Position numbers and translations under genes: made by a program. Shown piece after piece: positions 1 through 13,600 of a DNA stretch of 64,000 nt. The stretch is from NCBI RefSeq assembly GCF_963675165.1, contig NC_087388.1:4407047-4471046 (forward strand), given 5' to 3'. The DNA is from Halichondria panicea (taxonomy: Eukaryota > Porifera > Demospongiae > Suberitida > Halichondriidae). The first letter of the stretch is position 1. Each line of letters opens with the position of its first letter. A model generated the notes under the pieces. That model saw nothing but the letters and a program-made list of their open reading frames with translations. It searched no databases and had not been told where the DNA came from.

Positions 1-40
1 TTATTATGCCTCGGTGCGCATGCGCAAGCGAGGTATACGG

Positions 41-79
<39 letters not shown>

Positions 80-505
80 CTGCTACAGCTGCTCAAGGAT
101 GAATCAAGTGCAAGTAAGAGTTTCTATAGGCTTCTAGTCATGTTTACTTGGATTTTAATTTGGGGATTTGCAAAATAATGCTTCGTTCTTGAGTTATGCT
201 TAGTTTTTCAGAAGAGCACGTAGCCAAACGTGTTTACCGAATGTTGCTACTCTACTTAGTAGTTAGCTATGCACTAGAACGCTAGCTATTGGTAGCTGCA
301 AGAGTGAGAAGAGAGCTGCAAGGCTCTGCAGACGGCAGCCTGACTATTTTAGACTTGAACTTTTGGCATCGATCGTTTTTAACAACAATCATGGTTGATC
401 ATTACCAACTCCTTGAGTTTGCATCATGATTGGACTGAATAAAAGCAGCTTTATGTTATGTAGCTTTGGCATCTCCACCAAGGTATCAGCACCTGCGGTG
501 CTTTC
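1..505 (+). repeat. Interspersed repeat family A, full-length copy
   Basis: One end reads TTATGCCTCGGTGCGCATGC and is followed by a (TG)n tract (about 43-76). The other end reads like CACCTGCGGTGCTTTCATTA. The same internal order (CTGCTACAGCTGCTCAAGGA, TTTCTATAGGCTTCTAGTC, GAACGCTAGCTATTGGTAGC) recurs at 3615-4060, 10138-10706 (inverted), 42976-43739, and 43806-44366 (inverted). Fragments lie at 25904-25985, 54862-54905 and 63890-64000. No long ORF is present, so it is a non-autonomous element. Class unknown. Confidence 0.75.
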
Positions 506-2187
506 ATTACTAACTGCAGCTCTAGCTGTCTGTGGAAGGCCTCATTGAACTGCAATGTGCAAGGTATAACATATAATTAATTATGCATGCTTCCTAGTTT
601 GAAAACAAAACAAGAACCTGGCTGAGCTAGGGTTTCCAGATGAGCAGACATAGAATATGCACACATACGAACAAACCAACTAAAGTGTCACGAGCTTAAT
701 AAAATGTGTGGTATTTATATAATTGTACGTACATTGAGTGAAATGCTGACAGATTTCATCAGCTATCTTCTCTTTTCTCAGTTTCAGTAACAACTCCAGC
801 AGAGCTCTGTAAGTTGCTGCATAAGGATTGTGCGTTTTCCAGAAAGTAAAGCATTTTATCATGGCTACTTGAGTTCCTTCTCTATAGAACAACATATTCA
901 CATCAGCTTGTTCAGCAGGAGTTAATCCCATGGATTTAGAATAGATCATCACACCATCAAAATATTCGGTCAGGTAGGGAAATTCAGAATCACTTATTTC
1001 ACTGCTGAGTTGCTCACCAGTCAGATTGTATAGTCTTATTAGTTTTTGGAGAGTAACTCGATGTGCGGATGGTCCTATATAGAGGAAGCAAACAATTGAA
1101 TCCAGCAAAAAAACATACAATTAAAACGACTGTTACCAGCAAATGATGAGGTTGGAATTCCAACTTTCTGGACTCGAGCGGTTGGGTATTGGAGCCTTTC
1201 CGATGACAGTGACCCCGTATCTACATAAAATATTCAGTAAACAACAGCTAGTGTTACAGTTTGTTGAACAATCAAACCTGATGATGGCGTCTTCACAATG
1301 GATTTAGAGCCAGATTCATTATCTGCATGTCAATTAGCAGACACTGAAATATACACTGACGTTAAAACAACTTACCTGCATCGTAAATTTTGTAAAAACA
1401 CCATTCTTTATGTCCAGTTGGTGTTGTTCCGTGGTGAGGGCATATCCCACTGAGTTCACCTTTGTGGGTGATGATCCTAACCAAAGTTATAATAAGGCTC
1501 CCTATAATTTGTACAATGCTAAGAGTGCAATCTATGTACAATAAAATAATCGTATGATGTGGTATTACCGACTGCCATGGAGAGTGTACAGCAATTAATC
1601 CTCATATCACATCCGGTCCAGTAATTGCACATCGCCACTAACAGCGTGCAATTACCTGTCCAGTAATTGCACGCTGTCAATGACAACATATATTGTTTTC
1701 GAATAACGGCCACAGCCGAAAATATTACAGGAATCATGATTAGAAATCAATAGTACGGCTACTCGTGCAATAAGGGATTAATAGCACTCATAACAAGCAC
1801 TGGCAAGGTTAATAGCACTCGGCTGCGCCTCGTGCAATTATAGTATATAATTATAGCCTTGCCATTGCTTGTTACTCGCGCTATTAAATAAATCCTAATA
1901 AATAAATAAAGTATGTTATTATATCCAAAGTACGCATTCTAGTGCACGTGCTATCACTTACAACTTGATGAGCTTGAATGACATATGACTCTTGCTACAT
2001 TTGGGATACTCAGCTTCTGTAGATTCTCTATATACACAACAGTAGAAAATGGATTTACCGATCCCAGGACGAGTTTTCGCTTTTATATCGGATAGGCCTG
2101 GTACTAGTTGTCTGTACATGCGTCAATCGTTCATCAGATTCTATACTCTCGTTCACTTTCGTGACATTTATATTGATGTACTATCGT

Positions 2188-2400
2188 CAAGGGCGTATAA
2201 AGAGAAGAGGGCATGCAACTACAATATAAATGGGCGGGGGCTTATGTTAAAGGATTTATTGCACGCACTGACTAGCCTTGTTTTTACTCTATCTAGTGGG
2301 GAGTTGGCTAAATATAGCATATCCTACATGTTGCATGACTCATCAATAATACGCATACACAGTATATATATACATGCCCTCTTCTCTTTATACGCCCTTG
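2188..2400. mobile_element. MITE family D with 7-bp target duplication
   Basis: Terminal inverted repeats begin CAAGGGCGTATAAAGAGAAG and the element ends in the reverse complement. It is flanked by direct repeats CTATCGT at 2181-2187 and 2401-2407. Related copies lie at 9189-9577 (TSD GTGAGAT), 38791-39000 (the same insertion, in the duplicated segment) and 49121-49391. Confidence 0.8.
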
Positions 2401-2805
2401 CTATCGTGTACTAGCAGTCACAATCCCATTTAGAATCAATTGGAACCCTGAAGCTTAGGAAACATTATTCTGAAGACAGAACAACAAGTGAAGGCTATTA
2501 TATAAAGCATGCAAGCTTGTCAAAGTCAGAATTGCTTATGCTATCAAGTCATTTTTGTTTGGCAAGATTTAACCATTTATCCATCTTATGGTGGATCAAG
2601 TGAGCTAGATGACTTGGTGCTGCCATCATCAGCTCGAACAGAGGGATTGACAATGACACTAACCTGTTTAATACGAGAAATTTAAGATGTACACGTGTTT
2701 TAGAATGTCTACTTCTCTGCACAGGAGCAATAGCTGATCCAGCTATCCCAACAGTGCTCCTCTTGGCTATACTAATGGTCCAGTGTGAGGTAAGGGTTTA
2801 AATGA

Positions 2806-2906
2806 CCAATAAACGCCCATTTCAAATAAGCACCCATCTCGTTTAAATGCCCCCTTTACAGACTTCGATATCAAATAAACGCCCGGGCGTTTAATCATAA
2901 ATACGG
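2806..2906. mobile_element. MITE family C, right-half fragment
   Basis: Matches the right end of the full element at 32522-32876: AATAAACGCCC tracts ending in AAACGCCCGGGCGTTTAATCA. It lies where the second DD-gene copy has a sequence of its own, so it marks a rearrangement between the duplicates. Confidence 0.65.
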
Positions 2907-3614
2907 TCTATATAAATTTCGGTTTAATAAAGTTTTTACCGACAATGAAAATTTAACGCATGCACAGACAACTACCAGGCCTATCCGATATAAAATCGGC
3001 CTGGGATCGAAGCTAAAGCCTATATACATACAGATAAAAGCTTACTCTGAGAAACGTTCGAGCTTCCTCTTCGTGGGGTCATCCGGGAATAGATCAACAA
3101 CGCTCTTCATATTTGGTCGATATCTTCCTTGCCTAATGCGGACCCATTCATTTATCAAAAATGCAGCTAATCTATGCTGGTTGCTGGTTTTTTTTTTCTG
3201 CTGACTTCAGGGAAGACTTTGTTTTAAATATTTTGCTTAGATTTTCTGGTGTGTGCCCTAGTTTCAATAATTCTCCAGCTAATTTCCATTGGAAAATAGG
3301 GAACACTAGCGGGTTTAAGTGAGCTGAATAAAAATAATTGCTATATTCACAATTCACACACTGAACAAAATGCACAATTTACCTTGGCTAGAAGGTTTTT
3401 GTCTGCGGGGTCTTTCAGTATCTTCCATCGGTATAGTCTTTATGGCCTTTTTTAGTTCTATGTATAAATATAGCTCTTGGGCATCCTCAGTCAAAAGGGA
3501 AGACACCTGCTCTGCCCCCCCATGCCCAATATATGAGACTTTTGGAATGGGAGTTCACATGATGCCAGGAACAGAAGTTATATTTAACCACAACACACCC
3601 CGCGAATTATTTAC

Positions 3615-4060
3615 ATATTATGCCTTGGTGCACATGCGCAAGCAATAGGCTGTGTACAGCTAGCTACTCAAGGAGATCGTGCAAGTAAGAGTTTCTATAG
3701 GCTTCTAGTCGTGTATTTTAATTCGTGGATTTGCAAAATAATGCTTGATTCTCCAGTTATGCCTACTAGACTACTAGTACTTGGAATGCCATTGCTGCCT
3801 TTTCAGAAGAGTAGTGCGTAGCAAATCTTGCCATGAATATCATTATGATGCTATAAAACGCTGACTCAGCTAGAACGAGTGCTACATTGGAACTTGACCA
3901 GGCGTTCTTTCAGATAACGAACGGCTGGTCTCGAGGCTAAATCTTGCCCATGGAGTGTTGCTACTCTACTTAGTAGTTATAGCTCTGCACTAGAACGCTA
4001 GCTATTAGTAGCTGCAAGAGTGAGCTAGAAGAGAGCTGCAGTGCAAGGCTCTGCCAGGAG
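3615..4060 (+). repeat. Repeat family A, diverged copy
   Basis: Begins TTATGCCTTGGTGCACATGC and shares the GTAAGAGTTTCTATAGGCTT and GAACGCTAGCTATTAGTAGC blocks with the copy at position 1, but lacks the long TG tract. It ends 120-150 bp before the cysteine-proteinase start codon, so it supplies much of that gene's upstream region. A motif like a family D end (CAGGAGCCCATAAATAAGAG, about 4054) overlaps its 3' part. Confidence 0.65.
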
Positions 4061-4178
4061 CCCATAAATAAGAGAAGGAGTGGCCTAACAAGCGCATGCT
4101 CGTTATATGAGATAGTTTGCATAACTGTCAATTTAATTTGTGACCTCCATTTTCCTAACGGGGAGACTACTTGCAAAG

Positions 4179-7100
4179 ATGTTGAGAGCTCTTTCCCTTC
4201 TCCTGGTAGTCCAGCTGTGTGTTGCACAGCAGCTAGAGTGGCCCAAACAGTACACTGCCAAGGGTCACATCATCCTGCCTTACGGAGAAATTGTGGAGCC
4301 CTTCACTGCCTATGTGGACATGAGTGGCAAGGGAAGGAGCAGGATAGACTATTATGGAGGTAACTTGAGCTGCAGCTGAATAAACACGGTCATTAAGCTT
4401 AGATCTACCAGCTTAGATCTAACGTTATTTTGTTCACATTGACACTCAGAATTGATACTGAGGGCTACATTGTTAAAGTGGCTAGCTACATTGTTTGAGT
4501 GTGCATGCATGCATGCATGTGAGAATGTTTAGTATTTCAATGTCAAACAGTATATACAACCCTTAATTCTCACCTCACTTGAAATGCAAACCTTAGAGAA
4601 AACATATCCTACACACTTGAGGTCAATTGGAGGAGCATTTCTGCTTTTTGCTTTTAAAATCACATTTTTAGAGTGAGGTGAAAGGGTTGTATATCAGGTA
4701 AGACAAATCTCATCCTTCTTCAGGGGCATTCCATCAATTTAAGCGCCCATTAATTTTTCTTGTAGGGTCGGCTATCGACCTCAACCTCGGAGACCAAGGC
4801 CAGCATGGAACAATCTTCAAGATTGCCTACGAGACCACTCAAGAGTTTGCCAATGTCATGACTTGTTTTGGAGTGCCTGGAGTAGTAGGAGCCCCTGTGA
4901 CCCCGCAGGGCGTACTGCCAGATATTTCCATGTATAAGGTACGGTATGATTGTGGACACAGATGAACTGTATGGAAGTACCGTTGTTGAGATGTAGACAG
5001 GCTGAGGGTGCATGTGCTTTTAAATATGACATGATGTCTCTTTATGCAGCATGGTGGGAGAGGCTGCTGGCAGATGGTATAGAGTGCGCATGCGTAGGAC
5101 TAGATAGTTTAATGTTTCAAATCGAATCAAAGCAGCAACATGTCCAACGTCAATTTTAAGCTTCCTAGCTTTTGGAACAAAGCTTTATTGAGAAAATCTG
5201 CCAATTTTTTTGTTGTGTTGAAGGCTATCCATAGTACAAACACAAAGCTATGGTAGCCAGGTGCAGACTCAGATTACACAGAACGCCAGACTGACCAACT
5301 ACTAAGCCTTAAGGAATCCATAATTGACCACAAATTATCCCCCACTCACCACGCTAATTGAACCGAGGCGCTGTGGCACGCCTCGGATTACAGCAGTCTT
5401 TCTGTGTGTCTGTTTGTTTGTTTGTGATTACATGCAGTAGACTGTCATTAATCCGGCCACCCTTGGGACAGTGTAACTTGGCCGGAATAGTGAGATGGCC
5501 ATAATTTCAGAAAATAGCCACGGCTAAAAAGCGATCCCTATTTTGCGGTTCTGTCTCGAGGATAATGATCATTTTGCTCTCTATTTAAGTATAATCCGAT
5601 TTTATCTGCCAAACCACACCCAAAACGTCGTATCCGGCCGTAATAAACGTATAAAATTACATAAAAAACCTAGTTTGGGGCAGTAAACATCTAGCTAGCA
5701 ATCCGTGCTAAACTAAATGGCCGGTATATCGAGATGGCCATACTTAGAGAGCCAGAATAGCGAGAGTCTACTCTGTGAGTCTTCTCACCTGGGCAGTGCC
5801 ATTGCATGCGCTGCATTTACAGGATCGAGTAACACATTAGATTTACAGTAGGCTCAGGGGCGTAGCTAGGGAGTTGCTAGGGGTGCTCGAGCACCCCCAT
5901 CCATGCAACCTAAGTCAAGTACAAAACACAAAGAAATGTATATCTAGTTGAGCACCCCTTCTCGTCAGATCTTTCTGCAGTTTGCTAGCTAACAATTATA
6001 GGCAAGCAAAATGATTCAGTCTCTAAACTGTGAGCTATTCTGGCCTAATCTATAAACTATAGTTCTCTTTCGTATAGCTAATAGGCTTCTCTATGCAAAT
6101 AGAAGATTGGGCCACGCCCCACTAGTTAATCATGACACCATTAATAAGAGGTGTGGCTTCCTGTCAACCAAATTTCGGCGCTTCGGGCCCTCTTTCATCT
6201 ATGATAGCATCCCCTTCCGATCAAAATTTTGGCTACGCCCCTGAGGCTCTCACCCGCTATTCCGGCTCTCTGAAGTATGTCCACCTATATATATTGGCTA
6301 TTTGGTGCTATTATGTTTACTCACAAAACTCGCCCTGAAATGCGGCTACTCGCTATTCCGTATACTGGCCGGTGCTGGCTGCCCCAAACTATATTGTTTA
6401 TACGTTTATTACGGCCGTATATGACGTTTTGGGTGTGGTTTTGCAGATAAAATTGGTAGAGGAACATAATAATTCATATCCTCGAGACAGAACCGCAGTC
6501 ATTACATTCGAGGTAGGGTCGTTTTTAAGCCGCGGCTATTTTAACCAACTCGCTATTCCGACCAAGCTGCACTGTCACAAGGGTGGCCGGATTAGCTAAC
6601 TGTAATTGTGCCAGATTTTCTCATAAAAGCTTTGTTGTCGAATAAAAGCTAAGAAGCTTGAAGGTTTGCACGTATATCACACTAGCTTGAACCATTTGTA
6701 CTGGAAAGGCTCAGGTCTGCATGTAACTGTACAATTGCCTCTTGCACTGGAAAGCACTAGCACTCATAGCACCAGGTGACACACGATACTACCTACCACT
6801 AGTTAAAGAGTTGATCAGCTTCGATCTACATCAAGCCTGGCTATAAAATGTATCGTGTCTGGCTTGTAACAGCTGCACAACCTCTTGTACTGGAAAGCCT
6901 CTAGCTAGCTAGCTCAGGTCTGCATCTAGCTATACAATCCCTTGTACTGGGAAAACCCCTAGCTGAAATAATATATATTGTTCAATGTGCACTCCCCCCT
7001 GTACAGTATGCGACTGACTTGATGTACAACGGTGTGATGTCAGAGGTCTACATGTCCAGTAACACTGAGGAAGAGAAGAACAACAACTACACTCTCATTG

Positions 7101-10100
7101 TCAGGAAGGATAGTAAGGTGAGAGGGTTTGATCGCAAACCTTAAATTTAAAAAGTGTCCAATTCTACTATCAAGGTTTCATATAAGATTTTTAGCTAGGG
7201 AGGAAATGACGACGGTCATAGGCTACCGAAAATTTGGGGGGTCCGGGGAGCAAGTTGGCGGAATAATTGTCTAAGATGCATGCAATTTTGGGGGTTTTTG
7301 TGCTTAAAACTATTAATATAGTTCTTAACTGTTTTTACAGCATTGTACACACCTTCACATCGCCTTAAAAAATGTTTTAAGCAAGAAGCAGAACAGCTAC
7401 TCAAATTGACCTCAAGTGTGTGTACAGAGCCTATGGTCCCACTATATGTACACTGCTAACGTTTTATTGTATACCGTTTAAATGCCCATCATCTCGTTTA
7501 AATGCCCATGGTAAAAGCTCTGTCTTTGCCAATAAACGCCCATCTTAAATAATCGCCCATGTGTGGGCATGACACTGTGGGTGGAGCTGAACTAGCACGT
7601 GGAACCAGTTGCAAGCGTGGCAGCATAGAATAATAGATACTTTTTATGATGGCAGAGAGAGAGAGAGAGATATCAACGCAGAGGGAGAAACACCATTCCT
7701 ATGAGCTGTGGCAGCAGCCAAAAAGAGCATAACTAGAGCACTAAAGTGCAAACCCTCGGCTGGTGACATGATTATAAAGAAACCATATAATGCAGTGCAT
7801 TGCCATAATTATAGTGATGTTGTTATCATCATCATGCATGCATGACTTGCACAGCAACTCAGGAGCAATAAAACTAAACCAGACTGGAGGCATGCTGAAA
7901 CATTTGAGAACAGGTAGTAGTACTATATAGATATATGCACTGTGGATTAGGATCACAGCAAAGAGAAGCCTGGAGTCTCAGAGAAGTATGGCTCCAGGTC
8001 CTGCTGGATCCCAGTCAGCTAAAGCAAGCTTTCTACTTTAGTGACCCTGTTCCATTGTTCCTGGTATATACAGCTTTCTACTTTAGTGACCCTGTTCCAT
8101 TGTTTCTGGACCTGGTACAGGATCACTTCAGTTATAAGTAACACATGTGCAAGTTCTGTTCAAGCTATATTTTGCTCGCTTTTATTAGACAACGAAGCTT
8201 TAACACCGAAAGCTGCCACTATTAGAAGTACTGACTTGTTGTGTGGAGGCTACCCATGCTGTAAACACAGTGGTAGAGCATCCAGGTAAGCAGACCCAGT
8301 CACAAGCTTCTTAGCTTTTGCTCGTTTTTATTTGACAACGAAGGTTTAACATGAAATTCTGCCACTATTAAAACTAATAACTTGTTGTATGAAGGCTATC
8401 CATGCTGTAAACGCAGTGCTGTGGCATCCAGGTGAGTAGATTCACCTGTCACAAACAAACAAACAAACAAACCAAACGACTACTATAACCCGTGGCCGCC
8501 CACGCGCCTCGGGTTAATAACTGCTGCTGTGCAAGAGTTTGGAGTAGACATGACCAATAAACGCCCATTTCAAATAAGCGCCCATCTCGTTTAAACGCCC
8601 CCTTTACAGATTTCGATATGAAATAAACGCCCGGGCGTTTAATCAAGTACATACATTTTATGTATCTGATATAATTATGTACTCTCTTGTCTGAACTTTT
8701 GAACTGTACCATGGGCTAGATCAAAATGGATATAAGAGGCTTTTTCTCAGATTTGACTGATAGCTACATGTAGAATTACATGTAGATTATAATTATTTCT
8801 TCACTGTACCACAATTTAGTATGACATCATTAATTTTTCATATTTCCAGGGGAAATCCCAGGGCTTCCACCTCTGTATGAAACCCTGACCATAGATACAA
8901 GAGAGAGGGATTGGAAACGAGGCTACCTCGCGGTACAATCCATGTTTCCTCGCGGTTTTATCTAGGCTGTGTTCTAGGCACAAAGAAAATCTATATAGAA
9001 CAAGTACAGTACAGCTCTCACTATTCAACTCTATTGGAGGCAGTTTCTTCGTAGGAAGCTTATAGTGTCTGTGACAGTGAGAGCGAGAAGTGTTGTTGGA
9101 AGTGCTGTATATAGTTAGCTATAGAGTGCCAGTCAGAGCAAAACTCCCAAATAACAAAATAAACTGTGTCTTGTGTCTTAGGTGAGATCAAGGGCTTATA
9201 AAGAGAAGAGGGCCGGCATGCAACTCAACTATCTACCCTATGTAATCATCATAATTATATACTTTATATCAGAGGCAAGATATACTACAGTGGTGTAGGG
9301 AGCAATTTCTCAATGGAGGGGCTCTAGTGTTTTGAATGGCAAAAAGTACGACTATCTACATGATTATGTCATCTCTAGCCTAGAAAGATGGGGGGCTCCA
9401 GCCCCTGGAGCCCCCCTCCCTTTCTACGCCACTGTACTATAAATAGAATCCATTAGTGTACAAAAGTCAAGCATTCCACTCACGTGTAATGTCTAAAAAT
9501 AGTAACAGATGAAGTGTTTGATGAGTCTGAAAATAGCCTGAGTGAGTTGCATGCCCTCTTCTCTTTATAAGCCCTTGGTGAGATCCAGAGGGGGCCTTTT
9601 TCTGCCAGCCAATCCAATTGCCAGTCCATGTTTAATAAGCAGGAAAAGATTTAGTGCTAATGAAAGCGCATTACGGTAACAGAGTGGCTGTTATAAAGTA
9701 GGAAATCAAGAAAAAAAACTGTAAGAGGTGGCTTACCTCGAGTGTCCCCCAATAACAGCACAAGGCACTGGTAAAGACTGTTTATAAACGATACCTGCCT
9801 GAATGGTCGTTTTTTATAGCAGAGATTTCGAGCAGCTAAGTTAAACGCTATCATAGCCACCACATTAAAAATGAAACGGGGATTGAGATCAAAGGACTTC
9901 TAACCATAAGCATCAAGTCTATATATGTACATTGAGCACGTGATCTGCTGCCGTTTCCAATCTCTTTTCCTTAATCATATATACTAGCCAATGTTGAGTG
10001 CCCATAATTATTTTAAGTTTGCATGGAAGGTCCAATTTTAGAGCTGATGTATATTGTGCATTTAATTTGTAGCTCTATGTGTGTAGACTCGCAGTTGAGA

Positions 10101-10630
10101 TACTCCTGTATTATTTTATAGTGATTCATATTATAATGAAAGCACCACGGGTGCTGATGCCTCGGTGGAGGTGCCAAAGCTACAACTACTAATAGCTAGC
10201 TTTTATACACACATTGATTATAATTATCATGATGAACAATAATTTTGCTGCATGCAATCAACCGAATAGTGGGTAATGTGATCAACCATGATTGTTGTTA
10301 AAAACAATCGATGCCAAAAGTTCAAGTCTAAAATTAACGGCTGCAAGTCAGCAGGGCCTTGCAGCTCTCTGCTCACTCTTGCAGCTACTAATAGCTAGCG
10401 TTCTAGTGCAGAGCTAACCACTAAGTAGAGTAGTAACACTCGGTGAACAAGTTTTGCTACGGACTCTTCTGAAAAGGCTGCAATGGCGTTCCAAGTAAGC
10501 AAAACTAGGCATAACTCGAGAACGAAGCATTATTTTGTAAATCCACGAATTAAATCCAAGTAAACATGACTAGAAGCCTATAGAAACTCTTCCTTGCACT
10601 TGATTTATCCTTGAGCAGCTGTAGCGGTCT

Positions 10631-10665
<35 letters not shown>

Positions 10666-13600
10666 ACCGTATACCTCGCTTGCGCATGCGCACCGAGGCA
10701 TAATAACTGTAGCTTGATTACATTTAAATGTGCAGTAGCAGACAATCATTAAAATTCCCTTTTCATTATTAGCACATTGTGTTTCTGCAGAATCCTATAA
10801 CGCTTCGATTTGTTGGCTTTGATCGGCTCTTTAACTCCTACTACGATGAGTACGTGATCGAATATTCTGACTTTGAGACCACCTTGGACGCTACTGTGTT
10901 TGACTATGCCAGCAGTGAGTTTGTCTAAATATGTAGTGGAATACTTGCAGCACTATAAGATTATAAGACTCACAAAAACATTTGCAATGTGAAAAATTGC
11001 TAGGATTGGCTGGAGGAAACACCAAAAAGCGTAGAAACAAGAAAGCGGCGAGAGCATAACTACAACGTCATTCACATGTAGATCCATGTTAAATTTTTGG
11101 CTGGTAGTTTTTCCCGCTAATATAATGTACCTCATGAACACTATAGCTGTACATGTTCATGACGTTGTAACGGATTAGAGTTATGCTCTCGCCCGCTTTC
11201 TTGTTTCTATGCTTTTTGGTGTTTCCTCCGGCGGCAATCCTAGCAATTTTTCACATTATGGGTCTTGTTCCCATGCTTTTTTGGTCAGATCGTCGCAGTG
11301 TGGATTATAAGAAATCTGACAGGAACTGACTTATGTCAGACCATAACCAAAATGCTCTGTCATTGTAGTTTCTTGTTCTGCCATGACTGTCGCAAGGCCC
11401 GACTAATGAGGAAAGTCTAGGGTCTGAGACATGGATCTACCATGCATTATTATTTATAGCTCATTGACGTTCATTCTGATAAAATATGATATGACAGTCT
11501 AATTATTAATATGCACAAGTGAAAGTTTAGTCATTGAACCATCCTATAAGTATTCAGCCAGTGAAATGGTTGACTCATCTTGACCAGGACTGGTTGTAGA
11601 GCTGGATGTGCTTGTCTTGCTCAGATTCACAACACAGTCATGGTATAGTGTTTAGTGATCTTTCTCCAGTTTAATGGACTTGCCTCTTCCTACATATAAA
11701 CTTGTCTCTCAGGCTGTTTGACAGCTAAATGCTGAGAAGAGTGACGGTTAGAGGGCATAGCTAGCTAGCTATTTTACAATCTATTCTTAATTTCGCACGT
11801 GGCTATTTAGCTTGCTGAATCAGCATCCAATAGCAACTAATTAGCTTGCTGAATCAGCATGCATAGGGTGGGCGCATGCGCAACTAGATCTCGAGTACAG
11901 AGCTAAACTGACCGGTTATTCAGGTTCTTGGGTCGGTAAATAGCCGAATGCCGACCGTTATAATCCACACTGCGTCAAATAGAGATGTTAGAGTTAGTGG
12001 CAGCATGTTTTCGTAAGTTTGCAGTTATTCAGGTGTTATTAGTGATGTTTGCAGATTTTCAAAGGACCAGAGACTATTTATCAACCATGGCTGCATACAA
12101 CTTCTCAATCCTAAATTGTAAAAAAAAAGCTGCAAAAGTAGTCAATGGCGTAGGAAGTAATTTCTCAATGGGGGGGCTCTAGTTTTTTTAATGGTAAAAA
12201 GTACGGCTATCTACACAGTTTAGCTTGAAAAGTCATCTCTACTTAATATAGCCTAGAAAGATGGGGGGGCTCCAGCTCGGGCTGGAGCCCCCCCCCCTTC
12301 CTACGCCACTGGTATAGTGCCAATCCAAGTTAAAGCAGCTTATTGGCTTTGACAATTATGTTACTGTATATAGTCGTGTTAGGACACAGTTATGGTTTGC
12401 CTTCTGTTACCAACAGATACAGCTAGCATCCGTTTCATGTGCAGCACACAAAATATAGCTACATGTAAAAGCAATATTGTGTTACTGTGAACTTTGTCCC
12501 CCCCCCCCACATAAGAATTCACTTGCAAGGGTTTCCCTGGTCCCGGTGTAACTCTCCCTATGATCGAGAACCCGATGTTTGAGTTTGTGGGGGCAAGTGG
12601 CTATGAGGAGAAGCATCGTAGCTACAAGGTGGACTCGGATTTTGAAGAGTTCAAAGGTCACCACAGCCGTAAGTATGAGAGTGAGGGGGAGGAAGTAAAG
12701 AGGAAGACTCACTTTAGACACAACCACAGGTGCGCACCTTATTGTGGCAAGATTCTCATATCTAACTATTTTGTTACTATTTCCCCCGCCCACACACCAC
12801 ACCCTTTGCAGGTATATCCACTCGATGAATCGTCGTGACCTCCCCTACAAGCTGGGGGTGAACCACCTGACTGACCTGGCTGACGGGGAGATCTCTCGTA
12901 TGAGGGGCTACAGACACACCCCTAACTCCCCTCGGGGCACACTCTACAAGCCCTCCATCAGTGACGTCCCACAGAACTACAACTGGAGACTCAGAGGTAC
13001 AACTACTGGGTGTAATTATTATAGTTTTGTTCTATTGGTTACGTGTCTCCCCTCCCCCGCCCACCTCATTCTAGGAGCGGTGACCCCGGTCAAGGAACAG
13101 GGTCTCTGTGGCAGCTGTTGGAGTTTTGGGACTACCGGTACACTAGAGGGGTCTCAATTCATCAAGGTCCGAGGGTTAAAGTACTTTATTGTAATTGTAG
13201 CTAATGCATGCATGGGCTTAACTACGTATTGCATACCGTATAGCAGGTATATTTCGAGGGTATAAATTTCGCGGAATGACCGTTAGAAAGGTTTTTGCGG
13301 ATTTAATTTGCGCGGAATAGCAGCCTTTTTGCATCATGCATGGATGCGATATTAAATTCGTGGGTATAAATGTTCGCAGTTTTAATCAGGGAAAAATGCG
13401 AACATCGAATTATACCCGTTATACGGTAGCTAGAAATGAGCAATCAAAGTTCTGTAATTGCAATGAAGTGATAAGGTTTTCTAGCCAATTCAAATAATTA
13501 TAGCCTTATATATAATTGTGAACTCTTTCATATGGTGTATTAAATAAAGTCAAAGGTTCATTCATTTTTTCGAGGATTTTTTACGGAGGCTAGATGGGGG

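Larger units (their letters stand above)
680..3460 (-). pseudogene. Death-domain gene, copy 1 (probably decaying duplicate)
   Basis: Minus-strand exons are inferred from splice sites and from comparison with the second copy at 37349-41570: about 3383-3460, 3046-3323, 1376-1476, 1278-1322, 1137-1220 and 680-1074. The last exon encodes a death-domain-like helical segment (VTLQKLIRLYNLTG near its start, then MIKCFTFWKTHNPYAATYRA), a form I associate with sponge death domains. Intron phases are shared with copy 2. Exon 3046-3323 has a run of 10 T (forward strand) where copy 2 has a shorter T/C tract; this is a net +1 that breaks the frame. A further stretch present in copy 2 (about 40630-40980) is missing here and replaced by half a MITE. 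Either this copy is a pseudogene or the homopolymer is a sequencing error. The N-terminal domain is unrecognised; the DD suggests cytoplasmic death-fold signalling. Confidence 0.55.

Noticed and set aside
2049-2414. 121-codon ORF near the first death-domain copy
   Set aside because: It runs through a family D MITE, and the homologous stretch in the duplicate is not open in the same way.
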